A stretch of 64,000 nt of DNA. Source: Polytrichum commune. Lineage: Eukaryota; Streptophyta; Polytrichopsida; Polytrichales; Polytrichaceae. Below the pieces are notes generated by a model. It saw only the letters and a program-made list of their open reading frames with translations, was not told the origin of the DNA and ran no database searches. Position numbers and translations under genes: made by a program. This document shows, one piece after another, positions 58,301 through 64,000 of this stretch. Each line of letters begins with the position of its first letter. Positions within the stretch are counted from its first letter, which is position 1. The stretch covers positions 42,926,758 through 42,990,757 of the forward strand of contig OX485805.1 of assembly GCA_950295325.1 (NCBI GenBank). The letters are read 5' to 3'.

Positions 58301-60410
58301 TAATCCTATTCCCGGCCATAAAGGAGAAAGAAACAACCGCCATAGAATGGTGTCAAAGAGGTACCGTTGGCGGTGCATAAAGGAGGATATAGCCCACTTT
58401 GTGAAGGCGTGAATAAAGTGCCAAGTGAACCGAGCCTCTTACCAAAAGCAAGGCGGTTTCTTGCAACCGTTGCCTATCCCGTCGGCGCCATGGCATAGTA
58501 TGTGCATGGACTTGATCACAAGTTTGCCGGAGTCACATGGGTATGATGCCATCTTGTTGATGGTAGAGCGGTTTGCCAAGTTGGCACACATGGTGCCGAT
58601 TGTGGGAACCGCCACCGCGTTGGAGACCGCATAGCCTTTTCTCAAAGGATGGTTGAGGCACCACGGGTTGCCAAGAGTGATTGTGTGGGATCAAGATCCA
58701 AAGTTCACAAGTGCATTTTCAATGCATTTCTCTAAGGAGGTTGTATTGAAACTAAGGTTTAGCACGGCCGTGTATTCCCAAATGGATGGGAAAACAAAGC
58801 GTGTGAATGGAGACTTGAAGCAATACTTGAGGAACTTGGTGGGGGCGGACCAAGGAGATTGGGCGGACTATGTGGGTCGAGCGGAGTGTAATTGCAATGT
58901 AGCCACGCACTTGGCTACCAAGGGGTGGTCTTTGGTGGTGGCTTATGGAGTGGATGCGCTCCAACCTATTAACCTAGCTCTCGAGGGGGCACATTCAACA
59001 CTAGAGTTTAACCAAGATGGTGAGGACTTGGCCAAGGATGGTAACCAAGTCTTGGAGATGACCAAGTTGTTGGTGGAGAAAGCCCGAAGGTGCTACGGAG
59101 TGCTAGTACATGCCGGAAGACGCGAAGTGGAGAATGAGGTGGGCCAAAAGGTGTTGTTGAATGTGAACAACTTCACTTAGCCGGAAGGCCTCGCTCCAAA
59201 AGTTCATGTCCAAAATTGGAGCTTCGTTTTCCATTGTGGAACAAGTGTTCAAGGACATGTATAAGTTGGAATTACCGCCGGACATCAAAGTGCATCCGAC
59301 ATTTCATGTCTCATTACGAAAGTCATTTTAGGACGACACCTTGTGGCCCGATCACAAGCAAGTGATTAGGCCATGTCCCGACCTTGTGGAGGTCATTTGG
59401 AACATGAGGTAAGAGGGCATCCTCAAGTGTAGGAAGACCAAGTGAAAATGAAAGAAAATGTACAAAGGAGTACTTGGTGAAATGGTGAGGATACCATGAG
59501 AAAGAAGCCGTTTGGGTGGCGGCAAGAGACATGGTGAACACCAATGAATTGGTGAAGCACTTTGAAGAAACTAAGGCTAGACATTCCAATAAAAAGAAGC
59601 GTAGGCATTGATGAGGACATCAATCTCCTTTAGTGGGGGAGAGACTCTAGTAGCAAACATAGCTTCGAGGTTAATTGCTCCACAACATGCACTTGTTCTT
59701 TGGCTTGAGGGAATAAAGTCCAAACTTTAGTGGTGCAAAGAGAAAAGTATGAGATGAGGTCCTAGTCTTGTACTTGTGCTTGGTTAATGGAAGAGGGGGA
59801 ATAGACATGCCAAACTAGGTTGGGTAAGCCGAGTAATTGGGGCCATGGCTTGGAGGGGCCTTGGATAAAACCAAGAAACTTCTTAGTTGTGGGCTTGTCC
59901 GGGCGGGGACAAGGTGATGGCGCGTGCTTATAAAAGTGCTACCCGCGAGCTAACGAGAGTTGGCGCATGGGAGTCATGAACCCATGTCTCGAAAGAGCAA
60001 AGTGGGAACCGAGTCGGGCGGGACTTGGCATCACCCCCGTGCGATCGAGGCGTGGCTTAACAATGGAAAGCCATCTCGGAGTTGCAACCGAGACAACTTA
60101 GTGGAAGCGTTGAGGTCTCGCCTAGATGTGTCATGTTAGGCTAGTGGAGCCTAACGGGGGGAGGCCCCAAAGGAGGGGCAACCCAAGTGAGTCCCAAAGT
60201 AGGTGGGTCTAGTATAGGTTAGGTCCTTGGATGAGAGATCCAAGGTCGCTAACGGACCACCTAGGAACGACACCTTTGGGACTATGCCAAATTTGAAGAT
60301 GCATTGTGGGGGTCGCGCCCTAAGGTAAACACAATGCCGCACCATAGAGGATGGCAACTTGAGAATTGGTGTGCCGACTACGAGTATAGTCGATGAGGGC
60401 ATCGACTCCG
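55307..60410 (+). pseudogene. Degenerate gag-pol interior of element G
   Basis: Gag remnant (55330-55850), 56-bp repeats (units at 55974, 56030, 56086, 56142 and two more to about 56280), protease flank (56410-56660), RT scraps (56690-57110), 229-bp units (57139, 57371, 57601), RNase H, integrase zinc region and a 175-codon integrase relic with Lys for Glu (58653-59180), chromodomain-linker tail and 3' non-coding DNA. Confidence 0.8.
55974..56280 (+). repeat. 56-bp tandem repeat in element G
   Basis: The GCCGC..ACGGA.TGT start recurs at 55974, 56030 and 56086 (exact 56-bp steps), then in diverged form at 56142, about 56192 and about 56247. Confidence 0.9.
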
Positions 60411-60425
60411 TTTGGTGGGGGTGAG

Positions 60426-61399
60426 TGTCGCGCACCTCTCCATGAGGAGTGCCCGAAACACCATGGGCACAAGGGGGACCCCGGAGTGACACCCGGGACT
60501 TGTGGCGCCGTTGGTGAGAGGGCCCAAGTGATCCTAGTGTGGGTGAGGGCCCCGGGCGTTGGGAACGCCTCCCACCCACGGAGACTAGGAGGCACAAGGG
60601 CAAGGCCATGAGCTATGCGTAGCTCATGGCGTGGTGATTCTAGAATGCTCAAGATCACCTCAATCGGAGGTGTGAGCTAGGAGTTATGGCCATTTGAGTG
60701 GGGCGCTGTCCCGGGACAGCGCCCTGGTACAGCAGTGCCTGGGAGCGATTCCCGGGACTGCCAAGGTTCAAACAGGCATAACTTCCTCAAGCCTTGCCCG
60801 AATGGGGCAAGCAAGGAGTCCATCGGCATCTACGTGAAGCGTAGATGAGGATGGAGTGGTTGGTTGTTATGATCAGACATCATACAAGGAAGTTATGATG
60901 GTCTGAAGCTGCTGGGGGGGTTCTAGGCCCAGCAGCTAAGGGAAAATGTCCACTTGGCCCCAACTCTTGGTAGAGAGACAAGAGGTTGGTTGGCGGTGGG
61001 GTAGGGGCTCCGTGTAGAGTCCTAGAGGCTTATATGGGTGAGGTGGTGTGGCCTCACCCACCCGAGGCCGAACGGCAAGGCCTCCATGGGCTTTGGCCTA
61101 TTGTGAGGCCATAGTTGCCTAGTATGGTTCGGGTTGTTGTAGTGTTGCTCCGGCAATGCGATGATCAACATAGGATTGGACTTCCATGAATGGAAGTCCA
61201 CATTGGGGAAATGGGTTACCGATTAAGGGGTGAGTCCCGAAAGCAAAGTAGGAGGGTTGGTTCCCTCCTATGAACTATTGGTCCGGGGTAAGAGGAGCTA
61301 TCCATTAGCATGGCGGAATGCGAAGGGTTAGCGACTCGTAACCTTTGCTAGAATTGAAAATTGGCAAGATTATTAAGGGACCTAGCAAGGGTTGCGACA
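60426..61399 (+). repeat. LTR shared by elements G and H
   Basis: 974 bp with a polypurine tract immediately before it and a primer site (TGGTATCAGAGC, 61402-61413) immediately after it. It therefore serves as 3' LTR on one side and 5' LTR on the other. Confidence 0.9.
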
Positions 61400-64000
61400 C
61401 TTGGTATCAGAGCAGGGTTCCAAGTTTTGAGCTCGACATTGAGGGAGACATGGCTATCAAACCTGAGGTTTATTATGGTGAGCCGGGGTTTCCAAAAGGT
61501 TGTGAGGTTCAAATTGGAACAAAGATCATGTGTAAATGGAATTTGACCATACCATTAGTTCTCATTACAATGGTGGGCATGATGGTGGATTCAGTAAGGA
61601 AAATGGAGTCCTTTGAAAGGGCTCCCGCACACCTCAAAAAAAAACATTTGGGGCCTAGAATACCGAATGCACCCAAAACCTTGGAGGGCATTAATGTTGG
61701 ATTGAAATTCCAATTCGAAATGCTTAGATGGTGGTGATGTTGAAATGAACTTGGGGCACATGAGGCACGCGGGGTCTCTTAAGGTGTATATGTGCGAATT
61801 TCACACCCAAATGAATGGTACATCTAGGATGGACGAGCTTTCTAAAAAATGCATCGTTTTAGGTGGGTTTCAAAAGCGGGTAGTGAAAACCATGTTCAGG
61901 ACCCCAAAGCTTCTTGAGGACGTAGTGCGAATCATAAAGATTTGAAGAGCATTGAAGCCGATGGTCCTAAGAAGAAGTTGGGCGGCACATCACCACAAAG
62001 TGGGTTTAGCCGAAAGAGGTCCCAAGGAAATGAGTGCAAGTAGTTTGGCCCATTATACCAAGGCAAATCATGCTAGCTCGTGCCGCGGACGGAATGTGAG
62101 AAGGTGGCTTGGTGGTACCAAGCTAGATCATATTTGTGCCACGGACGGAGTGTTAAAAGTTGGCGTTGCGGACCAAGCCAAACTCATGGTGTTGCCGAGG
62201 ACCGAATGTAAGACGATGGCATTGTGGCCAAGGCTAGTAGCCTTTAGCCAAGGCCAAGTCTTTTGTACCTTGAGGCTCAAATGAATGGGAGAAATGTCTC
62301 ATGGGTTGACAAAGAGGCAAGCCATTTCTTCTTGAGCCCAAAACTCACAAGGGAGTTGGGGCTTGCCGATTGATAGAGCGGGCAAGTCCACCAAGGTGCG
62401 GTTTGGAAAGGGCGAATCGCATGAGACAAAGGAGGCCGCGATGCATGTAACCTTTCAATGTGGGACATTGGATTTTTGTCAAAATTTCTCATCATGTGAA
62501 ATAGATGAAATGCATGTCATTGTGAAGGCCGCCTTCTTTGAAACTCACATGATAGATGTGAGATGCAAGCCGGTGTGCTTGCGGTGCATTATGATGTGTC
62601 ATAATGGCAAAGAATTGAAGTTCAAATTAACAATGACTCCTATGGTAGGAGGACCTAAGTTGAATTTGGTCTTAATGGACCGAATAAAAAAAAAAAAAAA
62701 ACATAATAGTCGTGGTTCAATTGGAGCAACTCCAAGGAACGTATGGGGAGGCTAGGAAAGATGGGCCTCCCCCAAACAACATTGGTGTGATGTTGGTGAA
62801 ATACAAGGATGTATTCACCAATGTGTTGCCCAAAAAAAAATTACCGCCAAGAAGTGAAAATCACTTTGCTCAACGAGAGATTGAGCTCTTGAGGTATGTG
62901 GTGATAAATGAAGTTGGTGGACGAACATGAAGAATGTCAAGGCAATCCAAAAGGAGAATTGGCCCTTGATTCAAAAGGGCTTAGGTCATTTGTTGGCCTA
63001 GCCAATTAGTACCACAACTTCATTCAAGAGTTTTCTAAGGTTGCTAGGACCTTATTCAACTTATTGAGGAAAATGGCTATCCCAAGAGTGGGATGAGCCT
63101 TGTCACCAAGCCTTTGGGGGGCTCAAAAACAAGTTCTCTTCGCCGCCCGTGCTTAAGTTCGCGGACTTTGACAAACCTTTTGAGGTGCATACGGGGGCGA
63201 GTGACTTTAGCATTGGCGGATGTTGAGGCAAAATGGATGGCCATTGCATATAAGAGCATGAATCTCGATGGTTGTCCGACCTTGTCCAACTTATGCAAGA
63301 AATGGCTATCCCAAAAGTGGGACGAGCTTTGCCACCAAGTCTTTAAGGAGCTTAAGACCAAGTTTTCTTCGCCGCCCGTGCTCAAGTTTGCGAAATTTGA
63401 CAAACCTTTTGAGGTGCATACGGGGGCGAGTAACTTTACCATTGGCGGATGTTGATCCAAGATGGATGCCCATTGCATATGGGAGCATTAAGCTTAAAGG
63501 TTGTCAAACCTTGTGCGACTTGTGAAAGAAATGGCTAACCCAAGAGTGGGATGAGCCTTTTCACCAAGTCTTTGAAGGAGCTTATGACGACGTTCTCTTC
63601 GCCGCCCGTGGTCAAGTTCCCGGAGCTTGACAAACCTTTTGAGGTACATATGGGGGCGAGTGACTTTACTATTAGCGGATGTTGATGATGCAAGATGGGT
63701 GGCCATTGCGTATGGGAGCATGAAACTCGATGGTTGTCCGACCTTGTGAAACTTGTGAAAGAAATGGCTATCCCAATAGTGGCATGAGCCTTTTCACCAA
63801 GTCTTTGGGGAGCTTAAGACCAAGTTCTCTTCGCCGCCCGTGCTCAAGTTCGCGGAGTTTGACAAACCTCTTGAGGTGCATATGGGGGTGAGTGACTTCG
63901 CCAATGGTGGATTATGTGTAAGATGGATGGCCATTGCATATGGGAGCATGAAGCTCGATGGTTGTCAAAGAAGACAACCAACTCATGATAAAGAACTTCT
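61400..64000 (+). mobile_element. Element H interior (runs off the window)
   Basis: Starts at the primer site. It is of the F subtype: gag remnant with MRHAGSLKVYMCEFHTQMNGT, three 56-bp-type units (about 62080-62230), protease flank (62363-62650), oligo-A run (about 62685-62700), RT scraps (62710-63060), 229-bp units at 63071, 63300, 63529 and 63762. Coding is broken throughout. Its 3' LTR is not in the window. Confidence 0.85.
63065..63965 (+). repeat. 229-bp tandem repeat in element H, four copies
   Basis: AAATGGCTA starts at 63071, 63300, 63529 and 63762, steps of 229, 229 and 233. Confidence 0.92.

Larger units (their letters stand above)
54319..61399 (+). mobile_element. Element G: non-autonomous LTR retrotransposon, left member of a tandem pair
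   Basis: LTR 54319-55292, primer site 55295-55306, interior of the A type, polypurine tract, LTR 60426-61399. A second primer site and interior follow the right LTR directly, so that LTR is shared with H. CAACG precedes the left end; the matching duplication would be outside the window. Confidence 0.88.

Overview
This is a nuclear window from a plant-type (streptophyte) genome. The evidence is plant-style LTR retrotransposons primed by initiator-Met tRNA (TGGTATCAGAGC), a chromodomain Ty3/gypsy polyprotein, host genes with short GT-AG introns, and an FCP1/NIF-type phosphatase of the plant 'DLNG' kind. A DUF7869-like gene and a ParB/methyltransferase-like gene pair make me lean towards a non-seed plant or charophyte alga, but this is inference. 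About two thirds of the window is one LTR retrotransposon family, nested inside and between host genes.

Layout. 0-2.5 kb: AT-rich DNA with a 98-bp tandem repeat, then two exons of an unrecognised gene (- strand), then the 3' part of an FCP1/NIF-like phosphatase. Element A (2469-9531, TSD GGACG) splits that phosphatase in frame; its 5' part is at 9532-10054. 10.3-16.5 kb: a spliced gene on the - strand (called J here) with a ParB-like domain followed by a degenerate class-beta DNA-methyltransferase-like domain and an acidic coiled tail. All three of its introns, and its 3' exon, carry copies of the dyad TTTGGGTCGNNCGACCCAAA, in arrays with periods of 158, 57 and 36 bp. 17.5-20.3 kb: a DUF7869-like gene on the + strand with one 134-bp intron. 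Element B (20472-27514, TSD ATTAT) follows, then a SWIM zinc-finger relic (27.9-28.35 kb). 28.8-38.4 kb: K, a second, broken copy of the J gene on the + strand. It carries a different dyad (ACGAACGNNCGTTCGT) in its intron and 3' exon, and three members of the LTR family interrupt it: a solo LTR, element C and element D. 38.4-64 kb is a nest. D is the only near-complete coding element. E is inserted in D, and F is inserted in E. Then comes a tandem pair, G and H, that shares one LTR and runs off the window.

How it fits together. Elements A, B, C, E, F, G and H have good LTRs, primer sites and target duplications but wrecked coding regions. They also carry two non-triplet tandem expansions (56 bp and 229 bp) at fixed places. 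They look like a non-autonomous family moved in trans by a D-like partner. A has LTRs with no difference I could see, so this was recent. Several insertions hit exons and left the host reading frame exactly recoverable. The most novel signal is the J/K family: a eukaryotic ParB-methyltransferase-like protein whose two copies each carry their own family of CG-NN-CG dyads inside introns and the 3' exon.
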